NCBI RefSeq assembly: GCF_009730915.1
Contig: NC_052477.1
Coordinates: forward strand, 28,592,420 to 28,656,419
DNA length: 64,000 nucleotides
Direction of reading: 5' to 3'
Source of the DNA: Dioscorea cayenensis subsp. rotundata
Taxonomy: Eukaryota > Streptophyta > Magnoliopsida > Dioscoreales > Dioscoreaceae
Part shown: in pieces, positions 11,772 through 23,340 of the stretch
Layout of the letters: each line of letters opens with the position of its first letter
Numbering within the stretch: position 1 is the stretch's first letter
Notes under the pieces: generated by a model
Told to the model about the DNA's origin: nothing
The model's database searches: none
Seen by the model: only the letters and a program-made list of their open reading frames with translations
Position numbers and translations under genes: made by a program

Positions 11772-14700
11772 TTAGTTCCTCCTTGTAAGTATTAATTTCA
11801 GTCTCTTGGACTGTAGCACCAACTTCACGTAAATCCAATCATTAACCCTGTCTATGGATTGGAAATAAGATATTCTTCTTGATTTTTTGATCATGATGAA
11901 CGAAATGAACATCCAAAAGCCAACAATGAATCCTGATGCAAGGCCTATATAAAGCCACAAGTTATCAAACCATTCTCGGTTTCCATCTTGATGTCCTCCA
12001 TCTAAAGACCCAAGAGAAGGAGTCTCATTAGTGCAATCACTTAGAGGAAATCCACAAAGACCATCATTGTAAAAGAAACCCGATGCATCTAAAGTCTGAA
12101 GTTGATTGCCTGATGGAATTTTCCCTGACAACTTATTGTGTGACAAGTTCAGATGACTGAGAAAATTCAGAGCAGATATGCTTGGAGGAATGACACCAGA
12201 AAAGTTATTGATTGATAGGTCAAGTGACTCCAGTTGTTCCATGTCACTGATGCTTTCTGGTATCTTTCCAGTGAAAAGGTTGTGAGAAAGATTCAAGAAA
12301 TGCAACCCATGCAGTTTGGTCAGTTCTTCAGGCAACTCACAGGAAAGCTTGTTCTTTGATAAGTCTATCATTGTGACTAGTGATAGAACCATGGAGTAAT
12401 CCATTTGTAGGCCCTTTGCATTTATCAAGAGAGATTCCAAGTGCATAAATGTATTGGTCCATGAAATTGGTCCTGAGAAAGCCTTACCTCTACTTGTAAG
12501 GAAGAACAAAGACCACCATTTGTTGTAATTTGTGACTACCATGGCTTTGAAATCTCCAAAAGAATGAGGAATGCAACCTGATAGGTTGTTGTGTGCAAGG
12601 TCGAGGATTTGAAGAGAAGAGAGTTTTGATAATTGCTTTGGGATGACGCCTTCAAATAAATTTGATCTCAAGCAAAGCACTATTAAAGATGAAAGGCTAT
12701 CTCCGATCCACGTTGGTATGCTACCTGAGAGTTTGTTTTCACCAATGTCAAGAATGACCAACTTGTTGGCCATTTTCAAGGACAAGGGGAGATTTCCAGA
12801 GAAGCCATTGTTCCTCAAATGTAAGGATCGGAGATTGGTAAAAGACACAAGGCCATCTGGAATTTTGCCAACAAAATTATTGTCAGATAAATCAATAATT
12901 TCCAATGCTGATGTTAAATTCCTGCAATTGGGAAGTTCTCCAGACATATCATTATTAGACACATCAAACAACGTCATGCTAGTAAGGTTACAGAAGAACG
13001 ATGGAATGTTGCCACTGATATGATTATCGGATAAAGAGAAAACTTGAATGAGTGTAGCAGCTGCAAAGTAAGAAGGAATAGACCCAGAGAATGAGTTGTT
13101 ACTGAGATCGATGACAAACAATGCAGTGGGATCAAGCTCAGGTAATGGGCCTTCAAATTTGTTTGAACTCAAATCAATGATATTGAAACGGTGATTTTTC
13201 AAAGAAGTTGGTAGCCTCCCCTCCAAATTGTTATTTGATAGATTCAGAAAAAACCCAGGAAAGTTACTTAGATTCCAAAACCATCCAGGGATATTACCTG
13301 AAACTCCAGCATTTGATAAGCAAAGAAGATTCAATCGCATTTGAGTTTTAAGCCAAGTGGGAAAAGTGGGGCCTACTTTGCAAGAAGTCATGGCGATGAA
13401 AATGCATTCAAAAGGAGGCTTCCAATTCTCACTTATATTCAATTGCAACGAGTTGTAGGAGAAGTGCAATACTTCCAAGTTTACTAGATTAGCAAAATGA
13501 GATTCAGTTAAGACACCCACCAAAGAATTTGCAGCAAGATGCAGTGCATTCAGTTTAGATAATTGGCCTATGCGCTCTGGAATTGTTCCATTCAGCTTGT
13601 TGCCCAGCAGACTCAATATTTTGAGACCCTCTCTACTTTTTGAAGCAGAACCATTCTTGTTCTCCCTGCATTTAGACAATCCATCCACAAGATCATCAAT
13701 GCCTCCACTGATAGAATTTCTAGCAAAATTCAAGCACTGCAACTTGCATAAGTTTCCCATGCCTTTTGGCAATGTTCCATTGATGTTGTTATTGGATAAA
13801 TCAAGCTCCCCCAAGCTAGAGAGCTTGCCTATAGATTCTGGTAATCCCCCCGTGATGCCATTGCCCTGCATTTTGAACTGCTGCAATTGGCTAAGATTTC
13901 CAAGACTCTCCGGTAACTTTCTACTTATCGAATTTTCGGACAAATCTAGAAACTGAAGGCGAACAAGATTCCCTATAGCTTCGGGCAATTTGCCACTGAG
14001 ATTGTTACCTCCAGACCCATCAAAATGTTGCAAAAGTGTGAGATTGCCGAAGGATTCAGGAATTGCTCCAGTGATCATATTCATTGAAAAATCCAAGTAT
14101 TGCAGGCTTTGTAGATCACCAATGCTTGCAGGCATCCATCCCTGAACTTGGTTACTGGACAAATTAAACTTCTGCAACTTCTGCAGCCTCCCTATGCTCT
14201 TGGGCAACTTTCCAATCCTATTATAAGACAAATCAAAGTGCAATAAATTCGTAAGATTGCTCAGAGATTCTGGAATGCTTCCATTGAGTTCATTTTGTGA
14301 CAAATCAAGTCTCTCCAAGCTACCAAGATTTCCCAAGGACTCTGGAAATGCTCCACCAAGATGGTTCTCTGATAAGCTCAAGACTCTCAAGCCACTCAAG
14401 CTACCAATAATGACAGGTAACTTGCCATAGAGAAAACAAGCAGAAAGATCAAGATAAACAAGGCTAGTGAGATTGAACAACCATTGAGGCAGAGTGATGT
14501 GCAGGTCATGATTCTGAGAGAGATCAAGCACGCGAAGAGATGTGAAGTTGAGATGACGAAGCAGAGTAGCATCATGAATATCAGTAGGTTGGAGTTGAGC
14601 ATCAGAGAGTTTCAAAACAAGTAGAGAAGGGAGCATATTAATGTCATGAAGCCAACCATGGACTTTTGAGAGGTCCACACCACTCATGTCAAGATGCTGT

Positions 14701-15281
14701 AAAGAACTCATTCCAGAGAGCCAGTGGAGGCCATTAGCTTGTAGAATAGGCAAATAACTTGAGCTAAGATCAAGATATTGCAAGCATGATAGGTTTCCAA
14801 AGGCATAAGGAATGATTCCAATGAATCCTGTATTAGTGAGGTTAAGGTATTCAAGGTTGGCAAGAGAACCAATGAAGTCTGGGATGTGGGAGTCATTGAA
14901 ATTATTTAGGCTCAAATCCAAGTGCTTTAAATGGTGAAGTTGAATCAGAGAAGAGTTCAACTTACTTGCTGGCGCGGAATAATCATAATAGCGATCAGAA
15001 GGGTACTGGTGGAGATCAAGTTTGATGACATGCTTGGATTCATGGTTGCAGCTCACTCCTTTCCATGTGCAATAGTCATGGCCAGTCCAAGAAGAGAAAA
15101 ACAAGTTTTGGTTGTTACTCTGCTGAATGCTTGCTTTGATGCTGAGAAGGGCTATCCTTTCAGTTTCAATTGAGCTTATACTTTGGACATAACAAGGAGG
15201 TAATGCTGAGATAACAAGGATAACAAACGAAAAAAACAATGAGTGATAAGCCATGAGATCAAAGAGATGAGCTCCACGCAA
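11772..15281 (-). CDS. LRR receptor-like protein (Cf-9/EIX type RLP)
   Basis: An uninterrupted 1169-codon reading frame encodes a cell-surface RLP, a class that detects apoplastic or microbial ligands and signals through partner kinases such as SOBIR1 and BAK1. Order: signal peptide (best from Met10, MAYHSLFFSFVILVIS; the in-frame Met1 at 15281 adds nine residues), LRRNT_2 domain around residues 35-80 (ALLSIKASI, DYCTWKGVSC), about 30 extracellular LRRs of LxxLxLSxNxLxGxIP type, a non-LRR island before the last four repeats (region of KGLQMDYSMVLSLV), the C-terminal cap (NDGLCGFPLSDC), an acidic juxtamembrane stretch, one TM helix with small-residue spacing (GLASGFIVGFWMF), and a basic tail of about 40 residues. 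There is no kinase domain, as expected. Single exon. No sister copy lies in the window. The ligand cannot be inferred. Confidence 0.95.
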   Translation of the reverse strand: MRGAHLFDLMAYHSLFFSFVILVISALPPCYVQSISSIETERIALLSIKASIQQSNNQNLFFSSWTGHDYCTWKGVSCNHESKHVIKLDLHQYPSDRYYDYSAPASKLNSSLIQLHHLKHLDLSLNNFNDSHIPDFIGSLANLEYLNLTNTGFIGIIPYAFGNLSCLQYLDLSSSYLPILQANGLHWLSGMSSLQHLDMSGVDLSKVHGWLHDINMLPSLLVLKLSDAQLQPTDIHDATLLRHLNFTSLRVLDLSQNHDLHITLPQWLFNLTSLVYLDLSACFLYGKLPVIIGSLSGLRVLSLSENHLGGAFPESLGNLGSLERLDLSQNELNGSIPESLSNLTNLLHFDLSYNRIGKLPKSIGRLQKLQKFNLSSNQVQGWMPASIGDLQSLQYLDFSMNMITGAIPESFGNLTLLQHFDGSGGNNLSGKLPEAIGNLVRLQFLDLSENSISRKLPESLGNLSQLQQFKMQGNGITGGLPESIGKLSSLGELDLSNNNINGTLPKGMGNLCKLQCLNFARNSISGGIDDLVDGLSKCRENKNGSASKSREGLKILSLLGNKLNGTIPERIGQLSKLNALHLAANSLVGVLTESHFANLVNLEVLHFSYNSLQLNISENWKPPFECIFIAMTSCKVGPTFPTWLKTQMRLNLLCLSNAGVSGNIPGWFWNLSNFPGFFLNLSNNNLEGRLPTSLKNHRFNIIDLSSNKFEGPLPELDPTALFVIDLSNNSFSGSIPSYFAAATLIQVFSLSDNHISGNIPSFFCNLTSMTLFDVSNNDMSGELPNCRNLTSALEIIDLSDNNFVGKIPDGLVSFTNLRSLHLRNNGFSGNLPLSLKMANKLVILDIGENKLSGSIPTWIGDSLSSLIVLCLRSNLFEGVIPKQLSKLSSLQILDLAHNNLSGCIPHSFGDFKAMVVTNYNKWWSLFFLTSRGKAFSGPISWTNTFMHLESLLINAKGLQMDYSMVLSLVTMIDLSKNKLSCELPEELTKLHGLHFLNLSHNLFTGKIPESISDMEQLESLDLSINNFSGVIPPSISALNFLSHLNLSHNKLSGKIPSGNQLQTLDASGFFYNDGLCGFPLSDCTNETPSLGSLDGGHQDGNREWFDNLWLYIGLASGFIVGFWMFISFIMIKKSRRISYFQSIDRVNDWIYVKLVLQSKRLKLILTRRN

Positions 15282-17199
15282 GTGTCTTCGGAGAAGTGAA
15301 TTGGTAATGCACGCTATATGTAAGCAGATTTAATAAATAGGGAACAAGGATAGGTTGATTTGTTGACTTGACTCATTCTTCATGTTCTCTAGAAATTTTA
15401 ATAAAAGTCAGTAAAATTTTATAAAAATTTGCTGGGTATTTGTGATGAGAAGTGTATCTTGCATTAATGAGAGGCTATGGTGATTGGGGATATGCCTTTT
15501 GGCGTGTTGGAGATGTCTAATTCCTGAGTGAACGGTGGGCTTGACGACGTTTATGCTGGTGGTGTATGTAACTATCTATTTCATTTTTAAGAAATTTGGT
15601 GATCTGTTTAACACGGCAAATGCATAGAGACTCCTAATTTCATGTCTAATTTTATAATTTCAAACTTCTTGATGGTATATGTGGAAATCTTTCATCTAAA
15701 AATCTAAACTTCAAGTCGGCTTGAAATTAATTTCCGTGGACACCCACTTCATGATAATTGATTAGTTGACTTGATGATGTTTATCCAATTGAGTCAATTC
15801 AGGTTCACCCAGTCATGATAGAAACCATTGCATTGTTTGACAAAGATCTCTATATGAATTTCTTAGAAGTTTGAACATCAGTTCAGCCTATTCAACTGAT
15901 CACCATGAGTTCAAATTGCATGTGTTTTGATTTAATGGTGTTACCTATGTCTGGTTACTTGTTCCTATTTCCATTGACCAGGTTTTGTTAAACTGAATGA
16001 AATATCTGCATTTTTATTTTGAACAATGACCATGTCCATGTATTTGACTGTATGTTTTGTTAGATTACTCCCTGTGAAGATTTTTCAAGGCATATATTCA
16101 TCAATATTATCAGATGGAAATCTTTAGATATTTTATGATTTCGAAGTTGTCTTAACTTATGGTGAGTTTGTTGATACTTAAACAAGAGCTACTAAAACAG
16201 GTGAGACATGCAAATTATCTTTACATGTGCATGATAACCAGTTTACAGATTACAGGAATTCTGTTTATTGTAAAGGCCCTTCTGTCATTATGATTTTTTC
16301 TTTCAGCAGTGAAGATGAGTCAGAAGGGTACCAAATTTTCCTACTCACAAATGACTTGATAAGGACTATGTGAAGAAATTGATTTACCCCTGTGGTTCTG
16401 GTTTAGTAACAAAGTAAATCTTTCTTTGTAGCTTCCTATGTTTGGTCACCTCTTTATATTATCTTGTCTTGTGAAACTTCTATATATCTTGTAATAAAAA
16501 AAAAATGTTTTGATTCATTCTTGAAGAAATGAGTTCTAAAAGTGAAAATGGATTCATTTATGTGTGTAATCAAGGACTGCATTGGGTTGATGTAACAAAA
16601 TTGAATGTGAAATGTATATCATCAAAAGTAAAATGTTATCTTAGTTTTTTTCAAGCTATGTAGTATAGATGACAAGAAGTAGATTAAGGGAAAAAATTGG
16701 TTTCCTTAGTGGATAGAAAAAAAAAAGTATTGAACTGAAAATATAAATAAATACAAAAATATAATTAATTATTTTTAACATACTTTAATAAACAATACAT
16801 TATATTCGTATATTAAGTTATTATGCTTGAATAATTATGAAATAAATTTTTTGAACAGTGCATGTGTCCTTCTAAAGCTACTATATTCCAAATTTTACAA
16901 ATACATTTTTTTAAAAAAATACAAAACATATTAATAACACCAGGAAAACACTGTAAAATAATTTTTTATGTACCAAAAATGATTAATTTGACCAGTTGAT
17001 TTTTATAAATTATAATCATAAAAATATAAATTTTAAGAGACAGTTCTTATTTATTATTTAAGTCACAATTTTAATAACAAAAATTAAAAAATTAAAAAAA
17101 AAAAAAATTTCTTAGTCCGCAACTTCAGCAGGAGGACCTGAACGTTTAGTCACGTGATTAGCGCGTGCAAACCCAAAGCTAAGTCTAGCGAATAGATCT
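15282..17199. other. Intergenic between RLP and COX7a-like genes
   Basis: No coding region. It holds the RLP promoter on the left. The A/T-rich part at 16720-17105 ends in an A-run. A CACGTG G-box occurs at 17151-17156, about 50-100 bases before the probable first exon of the next gene. Confidence 0.6.
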
Positions 17200-17266
17200 C
17201 AAGGTTGGTGTTCGAAGCTGCAAACCCTAACCCTAATCACAGCGGCGATCGAGTTCTTCCTTTCAG
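17200..17266 (+). other. Probable 5'UTR exon of COX7a-like gene
   Basis: A short GC-richer stretch with two AACCCTAA-type teloboxes (about 17223-17236) ends in 'tttcag' followed by a donor-like gtactact at 17267. The coding exon far downstream begins one base before its ATG, after an acceptor (ctgcag, ending 20103), so a leader exon must lie upstream. The left edge is a guess; no transcript data are available. Confidence 0.5.
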
Positions 17267-17383
17267 GTACTACTCTTCGTTGCTTGATTCCCAATTGGAT
17301 ATCGTCCCTGTATGCGATCTAGTTTCCTGATTTTTTTTGATTAATTTGATGTCATATTTGATATTTATAAGCTGTTATTCGAT

Positions 17384-19090
17384 TTTAGGATAATTTTTTT
17401 TGTTCCAAGTTCTTCAGCTATTGATCGTTTGTTGTGAATTCCATTCGGCTGTTTATTGTTGATTTTTAATTTTAGACAAGGAGCAAGAGTGGATCACAAA
17501 AACCAATGCGTTTGTCTCTCTGTGGATTGTGCTTAGCTTATCCCATTTAATCTTGAAATCTAGTATATTCCATTTTAGGATTATCTTTTTGTTCCAAGTT
17601 CTTCAGCTGTTGATCATTTGTTGTGAATTCCATTCATCTATTTGTTTTGGATTTTTAATTGTAGAGAAGGAACAAGAGTGGATCACAAGTCTGGGAAACC
17701 AATGCGTTTGTCTCTCTGTGAATTATGCTTAGCTTATTCCATTTAATCTTGAAATTTAGTATATTGCTAAGAAAAATCTAGTATATTCGATTTTAGGATC
17801 ATTTTTTGTTCCAAGTTCTTCAGTTATTGATCATTTGTTGTGAATTCCATTCATCTCTTTGTTTTGGATTTTTAATTGTAGAGAAGGAACAAGAGTGGCT
17901 CACAAATCTGGGAAACCAATGCTTTTGTCTCTCTGTGGATTATGTTTAGCTTATTCCATTTAATTTTGAAATCTAGCATTTTGCTAAGAAAAATCTAGTA
18001 TATTCAACTTTGTGATCATTTTTTTGTTCCAAGTTTTTCAGCTATTAATAGTTTGTTGTGAATTCCATGCATGTATTTGTTTTGGATTTTTAATTGTAGG
18101 GAAGGAACAAGAGTGGATCACAAGTCTGGGAAACCAATGCATTTGTCTCTTTGTGAATTATGCTAAGCTTATTCCGTTTAATCTTGAAATCTAGTATATT
18201 GCTAAGAAAAATCTAGTATATTCAACTTTATGATCATTTTTTTGTTCCAAGTTTTTCAGCTATTAATAATTTGTTGTGAATTCCATGCATCTATTTGTTT
18301 TGGATTTTTTTAATTGTAGAGAAGGAACAAGAGTGGATCACAAGTCTGGGAAACCAATGCGTTTGTCTCTCTGTGAATTATGCTTAGCTTATTCCATTTA
18401 ATCTTGAAATCTAGTATATTGCTAAGAAAAATCTAGTATATTCAACTTTATGATCATTTTTTGTTCCAAGTTTTTTTCAGCTATTAATAGTTTGTTGTGA
18501 ATTCCATGCATGTATTTGTTTTGGATTTTTTTAATTGTAGGGAAGGAACAAGAGTGGATCACAAGTCTGGGAAACCAATGCATTTGTCTCTTTGTGAATT
18601 ATGCTAAGCTTTATTCCGTTTAATCTTGAAATCTAGTATATTGCTAAGAAAAATCTAGTATATTCAACTTTATGATCATTTTTTTGTTCCAAGTTTTTCA
18701 GCTATTAATAATTTGTTGTGAATTCCATGCATCTATTTGTTTTGGATTTTTAATTGTAGAGAAGGAACAAGAGTGGATCACAAGTCTGGGAAACCAATGC
18801 GTTTGTCTCTCTGTGAATTATGCTTAGCTTATTCCATTTAATCTTGAAATCTAGTATATTGCTAAGAAAAATCTAGTATATTCAACTTTATGATCATTTT
18901 TTTGTTCCAAGTTTTTCAGCTATTAATAGTTTGTTGTGAATTCCATGCATGTATTTGTTTTGGATTTTTAATTGTAGGGAAGGAACAAGAGTGGATCACA
19001 AGTCTGGGAAACCAATGCATTTGTCTCTTTGTGAATTATGCTAAGCTTATTCCGTTTAATCTTGAAATCTAGTATATTGCTAAGAAAAAT
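17384..19090 (+). repeat. Eight-copy tandem array with AB alternation, 5'UTR intron
   Basis: Units of about 216-222 bp (the first near 188) recur; the core 'aacaagagtggatcacaag' appears near 17481, 17670, 17885, 18105, 18325, 18543, 18765 and 18981. Copies 1-3 are diverged. Copies 4-8 are nearly identical and alternate between two types: B (ttgtagggaagg, caatgcatttgtctcttt, gctaagctt) and A (ttgtagagaagg, caatgcgtttgtctctct, gcttagctt). This gives a 440 bp higher-order unit. Two stretches 878 bases apart (18012 and 18890) have the same 60-codon translation. Each unit carries an acceptor-like 'tttttaattgtag'. It lies wholly in the presumed intron 17267-20103. Confidence 0.9.
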
Positions 19091-20104
19091 TGAAATGGTT
19101 TTTCTATGTGTGGAATTACGTGATTGTTTGTTCTGATTTATTATACATTCTCTTAAAAACCAAAATCTTTGATGGTTAATCTACTGCTCTTTGCAATTTT
19201 TGAAATTAGAGGAACAAATTGATGTTTTAAAGTAGAAAGAAAATGATGGCATGAGTTTAGTATCTGAGATATATATATTGTTATTGTGCATCATCATCAA
19301 ATTTTTGTACGGTTAAAGGCTGGAATGATGGTTAGTGTGTTTTTGTTTGCATTTCTAAGAATCGAAGGAACCTGTTCTTTGTTTGGAAATTTACTTAGAT
19401 AAAGTAACTACTGTTATAATCGATATAAAGGTCCAAACTTTAGTCTTTCTCTATGTATACATGGTTTTATCCAGTGAATTTCAGAGAGAAATAGTCATGT
19501 TATCGAGTTGAGACATATTCTCCAACATTTGGCTTTTAGGGCTTTTATGGCTTTTACAGGTTTGTGCTCTTCATATTTGATTTTATTCAAGTACAAACTG
19601 ATGGTTAAAAAACACGTGTTGAGCACTCTATGTAGTAAAATGAAAATGTGCTAAGGGGCTGTTTTCTCTACCGATCCACTTCTGTGTTCACTTTATTTAT
19701 ATTGTTAGCTTGTTTTGTTCTTGATGAATTTTTACTTTAATGCGTCAAAGGATTTGATTTGTCAATGATATGGAAATGTTGGATTCCTGTATTTTAGTAA
19801 ACCTAACAAATATTTGCTCCACATCAAAGATTAGCCTAAGCTTAATTGAGCCCTTTCTAGTGTGTTCAATCCAAACTTATTTCTTATTCATATTGTCAGC
19901 TTTGTGTTTCGTTATTTACTTGATTTCTGCAATCTATATGTGAAATTTTGTCCTGAAGTAGCATTTCCAATGAAACACATCTAGTGTGCTATTTATAAAC
20001 CATATTCATAAATCATAATAAAAACTAGTCCATTAGAACAGTGTTTGACATAGTCCATGTTATGTGTGATAACCATGGGCAAGCTCGTATTATTTTACTG
20101 CAGA

Positions 20105-20401
20105 ATGACAGAGACGCCGTTTCTTCCCCGCGAGAGACTGCTGAAGCACCAGCAGCATTTCCAGAACATTCACAAGCACACCTACTTGAAAGGGCCTCTT
20201 GATAAGGTCACATCTGTTGCGATTCCGCTTGCGCTGACAGTGTCCAGCCTCTACCTCATCGTAATTCACTTTCGGTTTCTATAATCCCATCCACCTCATT
20301 TCTTTTATGTTCTTTAACAGCCCTCATACTCAAATTTCTGTTATATGGAGCAGGGCCGAGGGATCTACAACATGTCATACGGGATCGGGAAGAAGGAATG
20401 A
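20105..20401 (+). CDS. Cytochrome c oxidase subunit VIIa-like protein
   Basis: Two coding exons, 20105-20260 and 20354-20401 (phase 0, GT-AG), give a 67-residue protein. It has a basic N-terminal half (RERLLKHQQHFQNIHKHTYL), then KGPLDKVTSVAIPLAL and a single TM helix (VAIPLALTVSSLYLI), and ends GRGIYNMSYGIGKKE. This matches the small plant COX7a-like inner-membrane subunit of respiratory complex IV (Arabidopsis At4g21105 type), which is about this length. The protein is intact and too small for most ORF filters; its second exon codes for only 15 residues. A long upstream intron separates it from its probable leader exon. Confidence 0.9.
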
Positions 20402-21109
20402 GAAGAAAGCTCTCGCCGACCTCGGATGTTCTTAAAGCATTTTAAATAAACTCTACAGGCTGTAATTGAAACCTGTAAATTCTGCCACATTTTGGTTTCT
20501 TGTTCTTGATCTTCCATTTCTATTGTTTTAATTCTACATTTTGATATTGGTCAATTGGATCTTCAATTCTTCGCCTAGTTTTTAAGTCTTAAAGATAACC
20601 ATATTTCATAATAATGACTATACTACATTACTACATGAATAAGCAATTCTCATTTTTATTATATACTGACCAGAAAGCGGTAACAAATAAAACCTCTTGT
20701 TTTTTCCTTCTACTTCTTTGTTGTCCTCTCTTTTATGTTTTTCCCCTCTCTGGCAGTTCTCTTTCTTTTCATCTTTCAAATGTTATCCTCTCCCCGTCCA
20801 AAAATCAGTTGGTTTTTTTTTTGTATTTGTTTTTTTTAAATTGAAATTAGAATTATTTTTAACTTTTTTTTATTTGATTTTTTTTTAAAATTTCCTTTGG
20901 AATTTCTTTTAAACAGATTATCATGTGTCAACTGCATTTGCCAACTGTTGATATTTGACTCGAAATAAAAAATTTTAGTTGCTAATTTTTTATTTATTTA
21001 TTTTCTACTTCTTAAAAAATTATCAAAAAGAATGTCAAAGAATAATGTAAAATTTAAACAAGCTTACTGGTATATATATATATATATATATAAATCACCT
21101 GGGAAGTTT

Positions 21110-21740
21110 CCTAAATTTAAAATTCAATCATTGAAAATTCAATGATTGTGGAATGTTCAATTTAACGGTTGTGTACTGTTCAATCCGACCGTTGTGCATT
21201 ATTCATTCAATAGTGATATTGTATTTACGAAATTCAACAGTAACATAAGATGCACGGTATTGTTATTTGAACCTTTCAATTAAATTTACGTAGTGATTTA
21301 TTGAATCACAACTATTGAATTCTATTTTTATTGGAACTACAGTGATATTGTGCTTATAAATAATATTAATAACACAGTGAAAAATATGATGGACAATATT
21401 ATCATATGAGTCGTTCAATCAAATATACACAGTGATTTGTTGAATCACAACCATTGAATAGAAGCAACTTTATAAAAAGCAAAAACCAAAACTATTCAAC
21501 CTAAAGCTAAACCTAATTATCCCACTCATGTCTTTGTCTCTCTCCACAATCATTATTGTTCTCAACTGCGGACGTTCTTTGTAGATTTAAAATAAAACAG
21601 TTGTGCACTGTTCATTTAACAATGATTCTATGTTTATGAAATTCAACAATGATACTGTGTTGCTAAATCGTAGAACAATGAGAAAGTGAGATGTGTGTAT
21701 CGTCATATGAACTGTTCAACCGTCATTTGTTACATGCTGA
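21110..21740. repeat. Decayed direct-repeat block
   Basis: Related segments recur: 'gtgatttattgaatcacaac' plus 'tattgaatt' near 21291-21322, and 'gtgatttgttgaatcacaac' plus 'cattgaatag' near 21432-21462. Segments like 'caacaatgatactgtg' and 'cagtgatattgtgc' occur near 21200, 21340 and 21645. The spacing is irregular and the copies are diverged, so this is probably an old repeat or a stack of small elements. Confidence 0.55.
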
Positions 21741-21970
21741 TGTTAATTGGTTGTTTTTCTATAAAGGTGACAAGCACCAAATCAAAAAGATGGACAAATA
21801 TAAAGATGCACCAGTTACATAGCTTGAATGATCTCCTAGGGATAAATCTTTATATCACAGTTCATTTTTTTTTTCTTAAGCAACACATGGAGAATAAAAT
21901 TAATTGTTATATTAATTAAGACATGTATGCTAGCATATATATATATACATGAATAAAACTCTGAAAATTT

Positions 21971-22900
21971 ATACTCCTGTGTTGCTAATAAGATATATAA
22001 TAATTAAATACTTAACTTAAACAATTTTATTACATAATTCACCTTGTATTATTTAAATATTTAAATTTTCACACATTATTTATTTATTAAATTAATTACA
22101 TATTTAATTATAGAAAAAATCAAAATATGGTTAGAAGGGAATTTTGCAACAATGGAATGGGCATATAATATTTGCATGATGTTAAATTCTTTCCAAAATT
22201 TCTCTATAACCAATGACTTTTGGCCTGTTGATACCGGGTGGTTCTCTTTCCGAGAAGACTGAATTGAAACTTATGTAAGATGGGAGCATAATATTATTGA
22301 GCTCACAGATGCGCTCCATATCAGCGCACACCCCCGGATTATTAGCCTTAAATTGGGATGCTTGTCATTTAGTGTAAAAAAAAAAAAAACTAACTCAATA
22401 AAAGGAGCAAATAAAAATTGACAAATTAAAAATGCATGATACGAAGAACAACAATATTCATTCTTTTTTAATGCATGATATTCTTAATTCCATTTTCATG
22501 TTCTATTTATACCTAGCTTTTCCATTTGCAATATTATTATTGAATAAAAATTCACTCTAATAAAGAAATGAATAAAAAAATTCCACCAAGGTTATATGAG
22601 ATATTAGGGTAAACCAGAGACATATCTAGGCTTTGAAATTATCTAAAATTTAACAAATTCGTTAAGAATAGTTTTTGATAAGGTAATATTAAATAAGAAT
22701 AGTTGAATTTGAAGTCAATTGTTGAATTGAAGTTAAAATTAATAAATCACACTAGTATTTTTGTTTTGGATATATACTCACAATTACACACTCTTATTAA
22801 AAAATATATGTTTATATTTGAAGTATTTAATAATATAAAAATTAAGGGTTTTGATATGTATTTTAAACAAAATTGTTTCTAAAACTATTTTTATAAAATA
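21971..22900. repeat. Dispersed duplicate, copy 1 (longer)
   Basis: It shares order and sequence with 24337-24925: the start 'agatatataataattaaa', the core 'ggaattttgcaacaatggaa' with 'tttgcatgatgttaaatt', then 'ttttaatgcatgatatt' with 'aattccattttcatgttcta', and a shared tail near 'tttgatatgtatttyaaac'. This copy has about 340 extra bases, including a segment at about 22205-22400 absent from the other. It is either an unclassified interspersed repeat or a segmental duplication. Confidence 0.7.
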
Positions 22901-23129
22901 TAAGGGTTTTGTTTTGTATGAATAATTTACTTTATAACATTCATTTTCATTGTTTTTTTAAAAATTTGGGAAACTATGAACATGGATATGTTTTCAAATA
23001 GGTCTATCAAACAGATTTGCATTTGTTCTTACTTCATGCATCTAGTTTTAAAGAGTCTACATGTGTGCAAAGAAATTGAATTTATGTTTCAAAGATATAT
23101 ATATATATATATATATGGCAAAATAATTT

Positions 23130-23340
23130 TTTATGGACGTCCATAGATAACTTATCTATGGACATCCAATTATCAGCCATTGGATCATGGTCTAACACTG
23201 ATATTGATGAACAGTAGTAATATATGATGTACTGTTATAAACTGTGATTACTTTATTTATTATTGTATTAACAACTGTTCATCATTGTTGGCCGTTGGAT
23301 CAAAATCCAATGATTGATAATGGACTTCATAGAAAAGTGG
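23130..23340. mobile_element. Foldback MITE-like element
   Basis: The left arm near 23152-23192 (tctatggacatccaatta, then tcagccattggatca) pairs with the right arm near 23290-23336 (ggccgttggatca, then tgattgataatggacttcat). The inner segments 'gatgaacagt' and 'actgttcatca' pair as well. A nested inverted structure of about 200 bp without coding capacity fits a MITE. A TA tract adjoins its left side. No target duplication could be fixed. Confidence 0.6.

Noticed and set aside
12643-15173. Plus-strand and alternate-frame ORFs over the RLP
   Set aside because: They mirror the LRR repeats in other frames and have no motifs of their own.
18012-19072. Two identical 60-codon ORFs (18012 and 18890) as a duplicated small gene
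   Set aside because: They fall at matching places of the tandem array, start inside its AT-rich part, and other copies are not open in the same way. Chance ORFs of a repeat.
17384-19090. Regularly spaced repeats suggested a CRISPR-like array
   Set aside because: The units are contiguous 220 bp tandem copies without unique spacers, in a plant intron. It is a minisatellite-type array.
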